Notes under the pieces: generated by a model
Databases searched by the model: none
Told to the model about the DNA's origin: nothing
The model's input: the letters and a program-made list of their open reading frames with translations, nothing else
Shown: positions 9,876 through 23,000 of the stretch, in pieces
Layout: each line of letters begins with the position of its first letter
How positions within the stretch are numbered: position 1 is the stretch's first letter
Translations under genes and position numbers: made by a program
From: Cladopsammia gracilis
Taxonomy: Eukaryota > Cnidaria > Anthozoa > Scleractinia > Dendrophylliidae
Direction of reading: 5' to 3'
Assembly (NCBI GenBank): GCA_022457155.1
Contig: JAJGOT010000421.1
Location: 688,501 to 752,500 of the forward strand
Length of the DNA: 64,000 nt

Positions 9876-12033
9876 CAATTAAAAATTGGAGGCCATATCA
9901 CAAGAAAGATCGCATTAAAATTAGTCTGTTTACCAAGTTTGGGGTTGTTCAATATGATTCAGAACAATCCCAATTGTAGTTTATCTGAGAAAAAACCTCT
10001 TGAAGTGAATTTTGAAGAGACATAAATGGGCCATTGTTAGATGCCATAAACACACTCGTTGGGTTAAGACTTTCTATAAAAATATCAAAAGCTGTGTCAT
10101 CAATAATGGGTTCACATCAGATTACTTCACGCTAGAACGTGGAGTTAGACAAGGAGATCCACTCTCCCCATACCTATTTGTTATAGCGGTTATAACCTTA
10201 GCAATTGCAGTTCGGAAAAATGTAGCAATAAAAGGGCTCACGATTGGGAAAGAGGAAACCAAGATTCTCCAATATACAGATGACACGACGGCGGTTTTAT
10301 CTGATATTAATTCAGCACATGCCCTTTTCACTCTTCTCGATGTTTTCAGGTCATTATCCGGTTTAATGGTTAATCCAACAAAAACTGAAGGTATGTGGAT
10401 TGGTTCCTCCAGAGGAAACAAAACGAAACCATTTGGTATTAAGTGGCCAAGTGAACCAATCAAATCCCTTGGGGTTTTTTACTCATATGACCAAAAATTG
10501 TTACGCGAGAAAAACTTTATAGAAAAACTTGACAGCATAAAAAAGTTGATGAATCTTTGGTCATCTAGAGGCCTCTCTTTATATGGGAAAGTAACAATAA
10601 TCAAGTCTTTGATTATCCCAAAATTTGTTTATGTTTGCTCATTACTGCCAACTCCCAACGGAATCATCAAAGATCTAAACCAGTTGTTATTTAAATTTTT
10701 ATGGAAGAGCGTTGATAAAGTGACAAGACTGTCTGTAATAAATGAATACGAGAAGGGTGGTTTAAGAATGATTGACTTTGAAAGTATGATTAAGTCTTTA
10801 AGATTAGCCTGGTTAAAAAGAATTTTTGGCACAAACAACGGAGCATGGAAAACGTATCTAGTACACTTATTACAACGGTTTGGAGGCCTTTTTCCTTTTC
10901 ATTGCAATTACGATGTCAAAGATTGCTCCACCTCCTCTCAGTTTTTATTCTGAGTTACTACAATGGTGGTCAGAATATCGAGCAGAATTCGCAACCGGAG
11001 ACGATTGGAAGTATATATTATGGAATAACAAGGAAATTCGAATAAACAAGATGCCTGTCTTTTACAAACGATTTTTCGAGTCTGATATTATCAATGTAAA
11101 CGATCTATTATTTGAATTAAGTATTATTGATTCCTTCCATATTATCTCACAGAAGATCAAAACAAACTTCTTAACGTGGGCCGGACTCAGACACTCAATA
11201 CCATCTCATCTGAAAAATGATAACCAGACATCCTTAGCAGTCCACCCCATTTTGATGATAGATAACAAGGTTTTTGATATCCTGGAAAAGAAATCGAAAG
11301 ACTATTACGCTTTGTTTATAAGGTCTAAAGCACAATACCCTAATCACTCACAATACCTGAAACGCGAATTCGACTTAACAGAAGTCCAGCTGGAACAGGT
11401 CTTCTCTTTACCCCATACTGTGTCTCTAGAAACCTACGTCAAAGCCTTTCAATATAAGGTCCTTAACAATATATTGTACACTAATACCAAACTGTTTAAA
11501 ATAGGTTTTGCGACAGATGATAAATGCTCCTTCTGTAAACTTGAACCAGAAACATTGAACCATCTTTTCTTCTATTGCATGCATTCAACGGGATTTTGGA
11601 AAGAATTTGAGTCGTATTTCCATTCACTGACAAACGAATTCATTTGTATCACTTTGCAAGATGTGCTGTTAGGTGTTATAACCTCCGTTTGTTACCCCCT
11701 GCTTAACTACTTGCTATTGATTGCTAAAATTTACATATGGGATTGCAGAAGGACTCATACTTTACCTAATATAAATGGCTTTAAGCTAAAGGTGAAAACA
11801 AAATATGAAACAGAAAAATATATCCATATTAAAAATAGCAAATTGGATAAATTCAATAAGAAATGGGCGCTTATTTTACACACTTTATAAGTGAAATGTC
11901 TTCGTTCATTAGTGTTAGTTTAGATGTTGTTTCACGGTAGTGTAATTTATTATATTGTAAATAAGTAGTCGTAGTGTTTGTAAGTAGTTGATTGTTGATC
12001 GAATAAATGTAATGTCACATTCAAAAAAAAAAA
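9876..12033 (+). mobile_element. 3' part of a Tx1/L1-like LINE with poly-A tail
   Basis: Similarity to ORF2 of the LINE at 24958-30404 resumes at about 9876 (IKNWRP), is badly eroded to about 10010, then runs to a stop at 11888-11890. A roughly 130-bp 3' UTR follows, with aataaa at about 12001 and an A-run at 12023-12033. The tail abuts DIRS sequence, so the LINE was inserted into a DIRS element. The 5' portion of this copy may be the fragment at 1-411. Confidence 0.8.
10012..11890 (+). pseudogene. LINE ORF2 C-terminal half: RT palm/thumb and CCHC-like tail
   Basis: 10012-10953 reads RT motifs: GVRQGDPLSPYLF, then the active site as ILQYTDDTTAVL (YTDD where the sister copy has YADD), then SRGLSLYGKVTIIKSL. 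A one-base shift at about 10925 moves the frame to 10880-11890, which carries ELLQWWSEY, the zinc-finger-like CSFCKLEPETLNHLFFYC and a basic C-terminus. The protein would copy LINE RNA at the nicked target. This copy is broken by the shift and its eroded N-side. Compared with 28130-29975 it is the same family, clearly diverged. Confidence 0.85.
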
Positions 12034-12042
12034 TTTCCCTGG

Positions 12043-12719
12043 GTCTGGAGTCATTTTTACATTTAGTAAAAGGGTACTCTATTGGATGGTATACTGACAA
12101 TCAGGGTGTCTCTAGAATCGTTGAAGTGGGAAGTATGAAAGAAGACTTGCAATATCTTGCCCTACGCATTTTCAGCGTGTTTGCTTAACAGCATCAGGTT
12201 GGAAGTCAAATGGATCCCGAGATCAGCTTATGACAGAGCCCATTTTCTGAGTTGAGTCGTGGATAACGATGATTGGCATGTCAAGAGGGATTATTTCCTT
12301 ATGACTGAGGGCAAGTGCATGGGGTCCTCATTCTGTGGACCGGTTTGCAAATCATAAAAATACTCAGTTGCCCCCCTTTCAACAGCAGCTTCTGGTGCCC
12401 GGGAACAGTGGCAGTCGATGCCTTTTCTGTTTCTTGGGCGGGAGAATTTATTTGGCTCGTTCCACCCACTTTTCTCATCCCCAGAGTCCTCAACCACCTT
12501 GTTGGTTCTGGGGGTCGGGGCTCTCTTGTTGTCCCCGTTTGGCCTTCCGCCCCTTTTTGGCCTATGATTTTTACAGACGAGGGTTTGTCTCCCATGTTCT
12601 CTGAGTTTTTCGAGATCCCCGTAGGTACTTATGTTTTCCTTTTGAGGAACTACAAAGATGCCCTTTTTGGATCACCCAATTTCCGTTCAGGGGTCGTGTT
12701 TTTGAGACTTCGCAGTTAG
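12043..12719 (+). pseudogene. DIRS reverse transcriptase/RNase H C-terminal region
   Basis: 12043-12188 reads LGLESFLHLVKGYSIGWYTDNQG, with the RNase H TDNQ motif, followed by LQYLALRIFSVFA. After a stop and shifts, 12315-12719 reads FWCPGTVAVDAFSVSW, then WLVPPTFLIPRVLNHL and SPNFRSGVVFLRLRS, typical of the DIRS region between RNase H and the recombinase. Stops at about 12188 and a frame change before 12315 make it non-functional. Confidence 0.65.
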
Positions 12720-12947
12720 GGCTTGACATTGTCCCTTTTTGCCATATAAGGGTGGCGCTGCAGTCTGAGTACAGAGGACTTTTTCAGAGTCCTTCTTGTG
12801 TGCCTTATCTTGAAGCGTTTTTGACCGTTTAGATCACTTGGTTTTTTAGTGGTGTGTTTTTTATTGAGATGCACTTGGATTCCCCCCTCTTTGACCATAA
12901 GATGGTCTATCGAGCTCATGCTTTCAGACCACTTGGTCTCGTTTTAT

Positions 12948-13072
12948 CGGTGGGGACCACTTGGACCCTTAGTAGATGTTTTTGTGGCGTGTTAGGTTCT
13001 GGGACCACCTGGACCCTTAGTAAAGTTTTTGCAGCGTGTTTTTGCTCTGGGACCACCTGGACCCCTTTTTAG
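12948..13072 (+). repeat. Three direct repeats with GGGACCACCTGGACCC core
   Basis: ggggaccacttggaccc, gggaccacctggaccc and gggaccacctggacccc recur at a spacing of about 50 bp, within the DIRS remnant. Confidence 0.75.
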
Positions 13073-13141
13073 TTGATTTTCATGTTTTTGTTGTTGATTT
13101 AGCTTTTTGTCCTGTTATTCTCTCTGTTTTTTTTCCTTCAG

Positions 13142-13424
13142 ATGTTAAAGCGGCAGCCAGCTGGACGTTTGGTAGTCAACCCTGAGAGAAGCTTTGGCTC
13201 TCTGCTTTTAATGCTCGAGCCGATAATACAGTTATCAATTATTGTAAAATGTTTTGTAAGTTTAAGGCTTGGTGCTTGCATCGCACCAGGGAGTTCTCTT
13301 TTCTCCCAGATTCACTTTTCAAAGTCCATGGCAGGTGGAAATCTGACTCGGCTAAAGACGGCTATGTTCACGACAAAGTCGACTCACGTCTGCTTGTACC
13401 GTTGCACATTGGGATTTAATTTAT
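13142..13424 (+). pseudogene. DIRS tyrosine recombinase remnant, internally deleted
   Basis: From about 13195 one frame reads NARADNTVINYCKMFCKFKAW (core-binding side of the recombinase) and then, after REFSFLPDS, passes straight into LFKVHGRWKSDSAKDGYVHD and ends at TAA near 13424. HGRWKSDSAKDGY belongs to the C-terminal catalytic end of DIRS recombinases, so the catalytic middle is missing. The deletion keeps the frame, which is odd but can be chance. Confidence 0.6.
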
Positions 13425-13845
13425 ATGGTTTTCTTGATGTAGTTGAGCTTTGGCTTGTTTGTATTCACTATCGTTTCTGCTTCGAATTCTTTACAATTGT
13501 AATCATAGTGTTTTTCAGGTCGAATATTACGGGCACTGCTGTACCTATTCCTTCCATATACAATAAATTCATTGTTATTATTATAGGTTGTGTGTTTATG
13601 AGAGAGAGTTTAGAGCATATATAAGTTATTCTCGTTACGGAGTTTAGAGAACAACAATATTTCCCAAAAATCATGAGAGAAACCTCGACGTGTTCTGATT
13701 GAAGAACGCCTGTAAATTTTGGCACGCAGCAAGAGGTAACAGTCGTTCGTGCCGGGACTACGGACCGGAAATGAGAAGCAAAGGACTTTCAGAAAGTCTA
13801 GGCTAGTAGCTGAGTTGTAGTGTTGTTGCAAACGTAGCTGCGAGG
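13425..13845. other. No gene seen downstream of the DIRS remnant
   Basis: This stretch may include the untranslated end of the DIRS element. No second terminal repeat could be identified. Confidence 0.4.
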
Positions 13846-13935
13846 TTGCTGGCAGGATATTGCATACTCGTAGCGAGTACGACCCGGCACCGGGACCGAG
13901 GTGACTACACCACTGCGCCAACCCTTCCACCTAGA
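13846..13935 (-). repeat. tRNA-derived SINE head (degraded)
   Basis: Read on the minus strand from 13935, ggttggcgcagtggtgtag fits a pol III A box (TGGCGCAGTGG). About 35 bases later ccgggtcgtactcg resembles a decayed B box. No tail was delimited. Confidence 0.5.
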
Positions 13936-14074
13936 TAGCGCTTTTTGGGTCAAAACTACATTCAAGAGTTTGCAAAAATTGCCAAAAAAGTGACTAGGGA
14001 CTGACATTCTTTCAGGGAACCCTACAGCAACATTTGCTATTTTCGTAAATCGTGTTAGTGGTGGACCGGAAAAA

Positions 14075-17000
14075 CAAGTTGACTATAAATCATTTATTTA
14101 CAATTATTAAAATATCGTAACCTAAAAATATAGCATAATAATTAGAGAAAACGTTAAATCTATGTACAATGAAAAGCACTGGTCAGTGTGTATATATATC
14201 TATTGTAGCACTGATTAAATGGCGTTAAAACGGTGATTCATTATTCAGACACTCGGTACTCCTTCGCAAGCTCAGCAACGCTCAGCTTTACTGTAATGTC
14301 ACGGCATATTTTCTTTCATGAACTTCTGCAGTGCGCTCAGTCGTGCGTCGATTTCCATCATCTCCGCTGATCGGTTGAGTGACGCGTTCCCAATATCTAA
14401 AGGAAGAGTAAAACAAATTTCATTAGCGTTGGTTATTGGAGGCAAAAACCACCCAATTACATCCAGCTAACCTCGCAGGTGATGTCCCCTAGAGTGCGTT
14501 GGGCTGTTTTCTGGTGTGCTGGAATAGCTGAGGCACATGTTAAGGAAGCGTGTATATTTAACAACTATTCACCGAAGTGGAGGTGGGTAGTGGTGGATAT
14601 TTACCGATCCGAGAACTGAAACATTGAGATAATATAACGAAAATGATGCTTTTTAACTCATTTATTCCTGTCAACGATTACAATTTTCGCGCGCAAATTG
14701 CTGGGAGGTGAATAGCACTTGCTATTCCGAGTTTCAGTAGCCAATAAGAGCGCGCCAACAATGCTATCCACTGTTTCAGTATATACTAATGATGATTATT
14801 ATATCTCTCAGTTAGTACGCGCGCTATGATTGGTCAATATTCCGGTCCGTATTTTATAGTACGACCCGCAAAGTTTGAGAGTCCCAGCATCGGACTAGAC
14901 AAAAACTCTTTTCAATAAAATTAAGCTACATCTTTAGCAAAAAACTGATTAAGTTGTAAAAACTCGAGTAATCGGCAAATTCGTTTAACGCCAACAATTT
15001 AATTCAGCATTGACACGAAGAGTACCTTTCTTCGTAAGAAAACTTCTCTATGAAAAACATAAAGCTGCAAAACAACTTAAAACGGCTTCCAGCTTCCATC
15101 GGCAAACTGTATCATATCAGCTTAGTTTGATCAAGTTATTGTCTAGTTATATTAAAACTTAAGTTCAGAGTTATTTGTCTCTAATAACAACAAACTTGAA
15201 GCTGCAGAATTACGCTAAAAATGTACCTTGATTCCTTAGCGAAATTTTTGTCTTTGCAGTGGATTCCATGAAAAGAATTTTGGCGTATTCGCAAGTACGC
15301 TCTTGCTGCAGCTCACGCTGAAAATTTGTCAGGCGTAATTGAAATTCAAACTCATCCATGCACGAAGCCACTTAAGCACAACAAAAAGCCATGCAGTATT
15401 TGATGAGGAGATATTTTCAGTGTCCGTTTTGTAGTTTGAGAGTTTCTTCGTTCACCGCTGTAGACAGAAATGCAGCTACATTTTCAAGTTTAACAAACAC
15501 GTTTGTTTTGGCGATTTTATCACGCCTTATCGTGGCGTTTTCATTCTTCTTTTCCTGACTTGTCTTCGCCATTAACAAAGAATTCTTCTCAAAGAAGACT
15601 ACCTTGTATCGGGTTCCCGTCGTCCTACCGAACGCATGGAAGAATAAATTAACTCTTTCATACTTTTTAGTATAACTTTCATTCAAGAGCCACGCAAGTT
15701 CACGCCGAATCGAGCACCGATCACAACATTTTTGAAAGCCAATAAGATTTGCTCCTTACTTTCTTGTGACGTACGTCAGTCCAATTAAGCCGTCCATCTT
15801 TTGACTTGAAAGGTTTTCCTTTATCTCCGATTTAGAGCCTCGTTTCTCTCAGTCCGTACCGTAAGTTACGGATCCTCGAAACCCCTGGACAAGGCTGCCA
15901 CAGTAGAAACCTCTGGACAGGGCTGCCACAATAGAAATCCCTGTACAGGGCTGCCACAATAGAAATCCCTGGACAGTCTGGACAAGGCTGCTACAATAGA
16001 AACCCTTGGACAGGGCTGCCACAATAGAAACCCCTGGACAAGGTTGCTACAATAGAAACTCTTGGACAGGGCTGCCACAATAGAAACCGCTGGATAGAAA
16101 CCCCTGGAGACAGCTGCTACAATAGAAACCCCTAGACAGGGCTGCTACAATAGAAACCCCTAGACAGGGTTGCCACAATAGAAACCCCTGGAGACAGCTG
16201 CTGCAATAGAAACCCCTAGACAGGGCTGCCACAATAGAAACCCCTGGATGAGGTTGCTACAATAATCCAACATTTGTGGAGTACAATATTTTGTGACGTC
16301 TTAGAATGTTTTTTTAGCGATTGGCTGTCTCATTTGGTTTCTTGCAATAATAGAATAACAGAATTTTTGGAGTATGACGGCAGCCTTGTCCAGGATATAT
16401 ATTCCCTCAAGCTAGTAATAGTCCGAGTTGTTGCATATTTAACCGAATAACATTCACTCTAAACTGAAGCAAAAGGTAACATGCATGCACTAGGGGAGCG
16501 TATGAAACACTTGTGTTAGGAGGTCGCTAAAAGGATACGGTACTTTTGCCACTTTCACTGCTGCTTCTTGCTCCTGAAAAACAACAATACAAAAACAAGT
16601 CAGCAATGAGCACATGAAGATATTTGAATTAATGACTCTGCGTAACAGGAATAAAAAGAAGAGGGGGAGGATTGAAAAGTTACACCATAATGTACAAGCC
16701 ATAGGTTAAAAATCTAAAATCATAATCCTTTCTGGGAGTTATATTGGCTATTTGAAGACGTGTTTCTATGCTATGCTATGCTAGATCTCATTTGTTAATT
16801 GCGTCGACGAAGGAGACGCGTCCTAATCTTGTCGGCTAGGCGGAACGAATCGAGAAAAGTGTCCGTACCAAATCTGCGCCATCTTGAAACGTCACAATAG
16901 TATCCAGCATTCCCAAATCAGAAAATCAGGTATCATCCTGGGGAGCTGGGGTTGTGAATAATCTATTTGTCTTGATTTAGTTTCGGATATTTTCCCGATT

Positions 17001-20000
17001 TTGGAATCGTACGGCTCAATATTTCAATGCCTACTGCTACTGGTATGTTTTGAATGTTCTATCTTGATTTTGCTGTGGTTCTCTGCCTGATTTGGGAAGC
17101 TTTCACCTAATTAACGACGTCGTTCTTCGCGATGTTCTACGGTACGGTGCAATTCGCTGTATGTCTTGTAGCAATAATTCACTGACCGGCCGCGCCAGGC
17201 GAACGCAGATTAACTTTACAGTGCTCGAAATTGCGCCTGCAACGGGCGCATTTGCGACTAAAGATTTCGCAGTTTTGTGACTAAATTTGCCTAGCTAATA
17301 AAGGAATTATATTCAACAGTCTTGTGTCTTACTTGCAACTGGTAGTTGTAAATTTATCCGAAAAATCCTGCGAAATTCACGTTGAATGTTGCGTGACTTA
17401 ATCGTCGATTTCATGCACCATTAACGCGGTGTCCAAGAAGTTTATCACGGGAGCACTTTTTCAGGCTTTCTCAGAAATTTCTCATTTCCGGTTCCGGTAT
17501 TAGAACATGTAATGAGGAGTATGATTTCAGAAATCAAGACAAATAGACTATTTATATGTCGGAAAAATCTGAGACCTTTCGGAGTACACGGCATGGCAGG
17601 ATTTTGCCCGATCCCACGGCGATAGCGTGAATTTGTTTGATGTCGGCCCGACGTTTTTGCCTATCTCGCGACATAGCCCTTTTCTGAACAGTGGCTGAAT
17701 TAATTCACGAAACTGAGGTACTAGGTCAAGACGAGCTGCCACGGGATAAGGAGACGCACTATAATCTATGATTACTACTAGTTTTAATTATAACTTCTTG
17801 GTTAATCAATTTCAAATATAAATGGTAATTTATTATCATATTAAATTATAGAGTAACTTACTGTGAAACTATCTATTTGTTAGTATATATTTATTATCGA
17901 CCTACACTGTAATTCAGCCATAGGCTGCGAGAGTGATAAATAAACAAATCATCATCATCATCAATTGTGTTCTCACGAGACAAACGCTCGTGCTCACGTA
18001 AGGCGAGAGGCTACCATAGCGAAGTAGTAACAGCCGGTCAAAAAGACAGCAAACATCAGCCGTCAGAGAGCCCTAGAAAGGTCAGGACACCCGGCATCTG
18101 TTGAGAGATCCGAAAGGGTACGCGTTGTACTTACCTACCACCCAAAGAACCAAGATGTCAAGAAGATCTTGTTGAGGAATTTTGATATCCTGACCGACGG
18201 TCCTTGAACAAAGGACATTTTCACCATGCCCATATCATTTATCGGCGGGATACCAACCCTCGAGACATCCTGGTTCACAGCACTTTTTCATCACATCCGG
18301 ATCAAGAACAGGCTGGAACATTTCCTTGCAAACGAGCAAGAAGTAGGAAGTGTGCCTTCACCGGAAGGACTTTCAGTATCAACCAAACGAACGGAATTAT
18401 ACGCTTTAAAGGTCGCCATAGCTGCACCACGACCAGTGTCATTTATACTATCGTTTTTACCCATAGTCAAGTTTTGTACATTGGGGAAACTGGTCCGCTT
18501 TGTGGGAGACTCGATTACAGCCAACGGTATCGCAATGGGTGATTCCCCGTTGCCGAACATCTCAACCAACCGGGCCATGATTCAATCAACAACATGTTGG
18601 TGTTGGTGATAAAGAAACTCATGGGAGCAACCGCCACGCGACAGAGGGAAGACATGAGGCTAGTCTTTCAACACAAGACCTTGGCGCCTCATGGCGCGCA
18701 AGCGTAATGAATGGATTATCAGTAACGGTGGCTAATTCGCTTACTCACTCGCTTGCTCGCTCGCTCGTTCCATCACTCAGCTGTAAACTTAGTGATGCAA
18801 TGCTTTGTTACGTATGCGTTTCGTAACAAGAACAACGTGAATCCAGTGATAACAGTAACTAATTTGTTGTAAACGAATATAAACAACAATAAGCTTAAAG
18901 TGTCTATGAAATGTAATTTATTTCTTAATATATCAAAAGTTTCACCGTTTTAGACCTTGGAATAAAAGGTTTAAGGTGGCTCCAAGTAGTTGTTTTTTAG
19001 ATCACACTTCCCTTTTTGAATGCACTTATACATAATCTTAGCTCAATCAATCTGAATTTGATACCAGATGTTAGGCTTGGATGAAAGTTTTGAGCGATGC
19101 TCTTTTTATGGTAATTGGCGTTTCCATAGCAACGGTAAACAAACATGGCGAAAAACAGTTTCGATTTTGGAGCTACCCGCGACAAGCAAATAAATGCGCT
19201 ATAATCTACACAGTCTAGCACACTAAATGGGAAAATTTAAAACAAATTAAACTGTTCGGTTTTAATAAATCGCTGAAACATTTTTAACACGTGTTTTTTC
19301 ATGTTTAAAATGTACGCGGTCAAAACATTCCAGAGGTCTCACAAATTACCACGGGAAGTTTCCTCAGATTTAAATTATTAGCGGAGCACTGGCCAGGCCG
19401 AAGGCCTGGCTGCGCAGCTCCATACTCATAGAACCCATGTCCGTCATTTTTCATGGTCATGGCTAGCGGAATGTTTCGCGGGCGCGTTGTGTGCCCGCCG
19501 CCGCACGCCGAACGCCCGCCGTACGCTTTGGGCTAGCGATGACGTCATCAACATCCGGGATCTTTGTGGCTTTGTTTTTCGCGCGGCTACACAGCCGTCA
19601 GCTCGATGAACATGTTTTAAAAAGTTTGGATCTTTCGCTGGTCAGTGTTTAGCGGTGAAGTAAAGTCGTTATTTTCCTGCATTTTTTCGCGGTTTGCTAC
19701 TCAAGACAGGGATACTAATTAAGGGATACTCAGAAGCCGCTTTAGTGGAAAAAGAAGAGCTTTCTTGGATAAAATATTGCTTCGGGGAACTTCATACATT
19801 TTTCAATGCGGGGAGATGTTTGATTTTATTACGGATTCCAGTACCAAAGGATCGGAGAAAACGGACACTAAAACTCTGGAACGTTCTGAATATGACGGCG
19901 AACAACCTTTGCCGAAGAGGAGAAACACTGGACATCGGACAAACAAACATAAACAGAAAAGCAAGTAACTGTCTAAATGTGATTTGCAAAAATTGTTTAG

Positions 20001-23000
20001 TTAAGACTTACATGTAAGCTTAAGTTAAGCTTATGTAAGCTTAAGTCTTAATTTTACCAGAAGAACTTTCTCCAAGTTTTTGCATTCAGAGCTAAATTTA
20101 CAACTTTGAATATCCGTGGTTTTGGCAATGAAGCCAAACAACGCTGTGTTTTTGATTTTGTTAAAAATTCCTGTTCTGATTTTATTTGTTTACAAGAAAC
20201 TTTAGCGACAGGACAAAATGCGATAAATTCTCTGACAGCTAAATGGCGCGGTGAAAGTTTCTGGTTGCTCGCTCTTGGTAAACAAGGCGGCGTTGCCATT
20301 CTTGTCGCTGAAAATACTGATTTCAAATGTTTACAATGGAAAAAAGATTCTTCTGGTAGAATTGTTAGTGTTTTAACTGAACTCGACGACACGAAAATTA
20401 ATTTGGTTTTATACTTATGCACCCACGAATCCAAGTGAACGTACTTTTATGACACAATTCATGAATATTTTTTCCGAACTCTTTTAAAATTATTGCTGGC
20501 GATTTTAACTGCATTGAAAACGTTTCTGATAAGTTTGGAGGAAATCCTACAATTTCCATGCCTTTGAAAGATCTGCACAGTGTTCGTCATTTTATATTGA
20601 TATATATCTGGCGCAAAAAAAAACACGGCCGACTGAAAAATACAATGCACATGGTTTAATGCGGATAAAACTATCGGTACACGTTTGGATAATTTTTTTA
20701 TTGCTCAGGACTTGTATGATTCTTTTTTAAAATGTGAAATTTTACCTTGTGTTTTTCCGATCATGATTCTGTTGATTTAAGCCCCATTTTCCCGTGGACC
20801 AGGACTTTGGAGGCTAAATTTAGAATTTAATATCTCAGAAATTATTAAGAAACATGTATTGCACCGGAAAACATTTACTTCCATTCAAGCTTGGTGGGAT
20901 TTTCTTAAAGAATCTATAAAATTAGTTGCTATAGATTTTGGTCGAAGTAAACAAGGCACATTAACTTAAATCGCGATATTAAAAGGCCACGCAACTATAA
21001 ATCCTTTGATCGAAGCTAAACGGGCTCTCATTGAAGGAGATAACTCAGTGAAAACCACCATAGAAATGCTTGAAAGAGAAATTCGGGCCATTAATTTATC
21101 CCAAATGAGAGGAAGCCAAATTCGTAGCAGAGTCAAATGGCTTGAAGAAAGTGAAAAACCTACCAAATTCTTTTTTACGTGCTCAGAAAAAATACTGTTC
21201 AATCTATTTATAACTCCGCCGGTGTTGAAGTTTTTTCACAAGACTCCGGCTCATTTCGATTTTTACCGTAATTTGTACTTGCAAGAACCTGTTAATTTAA
21301 CAGTCCAAACCGAATTTTTTACAAACTTGAAAACAGATTAAGTGAGAGCGAAATTTTATCCTGCGAAGGATTTTTATCTTTGGCTGAAATTATCCACGCA
21401 ATGCGTGGACTTTCTTCAGGGAAAACCCCCGGTTCAGACGGATTACCTCAAGAATTTTACGCTAAATTCTGGGATATTTTAGGCCCTATTCTGTTCGAAA
21501 TTATAAATTTAGTTTGGAAAATAATTCTCTCAGTGATTCAATGCAAGGAAGCGTGACTAGATTACTTTTTATACAAGAAAGATGATCAGAAAAACCTCAA
21601 AAATTGGTGGCCCGGCCATTTCGCTACCCAATGTTGATTACAAAATTTGTTCAAAAGCTCTTACAAACAGACTTTCAAAAGTGTTACCCTCGATTATTTC
21701 AAGAAGATCAAACTTGTTCTGTCCCAGGTAGGACGATTTTTGAGAATTTATTTCTCTTGCGTGACACTCTAGATTATATAAATATTACCAATGAAACTGG
21801 TATCTTGCTGTCAATATTGATCAAGAGAAAGCCTTTGACAGGGTAGAAAAACATTGGTAAACTTTTTACCATTGTTTTAAGTCGTTTTGGATTTTGCCCT
21901 AATTTCTAGCGGTGGATTTCTACATTATACTGTCAAGCAAATATGAAAATTATAGTTAATGGTTTTTTGACTAAAGAAATTCCACTCGAGTGTGGGGTGA
22001 AGCAGGGAGATCCCTGGTCTCCACTTTTGTACATTTTATGTGCAGAAGTTTTGGCTACCAGTATAAGAAAGGATGATACTATTGAAGGTTTTCTCCTTCC
22101 AGAAGCCTGAGAAAAGCGTTCTAAAATTCACCAATATGCGGATGACTCCACATGTTATGTAAACAACATTGTTTCTTTAGACAAATTCTTTACCTTACTT
22201 CACAATTACAAAACAGGTACAGGGACTAAATTAAATGTGGCAAAGAGTACAGAAGCCATGAAGTTAGGAGCTTGGTGCTCACGTCCGGACACTCCTTATG
22301 GCCTGACGTGGGTGTCAAGAATGCGAATCTTGGGCGTCTGGTTTAGCAATGGTACTGCAAATGTGGAACCGGATAACTGGTTACCACGCCTTTCCAAGCT
22401 ACATTAAAATTTGAACCTGTGGAAGGGTGTGGGGTGTTTTCACTCCCACCCTATCAGCAATACTCAATACTTGGTTTTTAGTTAATGTTAAAACTAGTTT
22501 CTTTTACCTAATGGACTTCTGCTGACGATGAGAATGACATGCGAGCACGCTTTTTCATTAAGACCATACTTATGGTACATGGGTTTCTCGAAATAAAGCA
22601 ACTTTTCACAATGGCACCGAGAACTCTCGGGCCACTGTAAGGGACATAAGGAATGACATCACAACACAGTTGCAAAATGACCGGGGGGACGGGGGTACTT
22701 TGCAAATTTTTGGGCAGGGGTGTGCCGCTGGGACTCTGAGACCCTTAACCTATACTAGACCATTATTTTTAGCTGCATTTTGCAACCCTATTCTAGACTA
22801 AACACCAAAAATCCTACCCTATCCTAGACCTTTTCTAGACTCACTATTTTGCAGAAACTCATTCACTATCACAGTCTAAGATACCAGGGGTCAGTAAAAA
22901 TGTCGTACAGAACGCCTTACCGATTATTAAATGCCATTTGTCAGTAAACCTCGTCTAGACTAAATTCTTCATCCAACTGATCAGTTTCGCGGAAAATGAT

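Larger units (their letters stand above)
12034..13424 (+). mobile_element. Decayed DIRS-like retrotransposon remnant
   Basis: The unit contains an RNase H region (12043-12719) followed by a short direct-repeat block (12948-13072) and remains of a tyrosine recombinase (13142-13424), the order seen in DIRS elements. The left end is cut by the LINE poly-A at 12033. The right boundary is not defined beyond the recombinase stop. There are several frameshifts. Confidence 0.65.

Noticed and set aside
12291..12604. Three overlapping frames on both strands at the DIRS RNase H region
   Set aside because: Only the plus-strand frame 12315-12719 matches a known protein order; the others are shadows.
15866..16232. 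Overlapping minus-strand frames of repetitive protein (FYC..QGFLLWQPC)
   Set aside because: They arise from the 28-bp minisatellite, which lacks stops in that frame; there is no start context or domain.
16803..16900. Minus-strand ATG in caagatggcgcag as a gene start (MAQIWYGHFSRF)
   Set aside because: The frame stops after about 19 codons, no donor site was evident, and it sits in the intron of the CCDC61-like gene.
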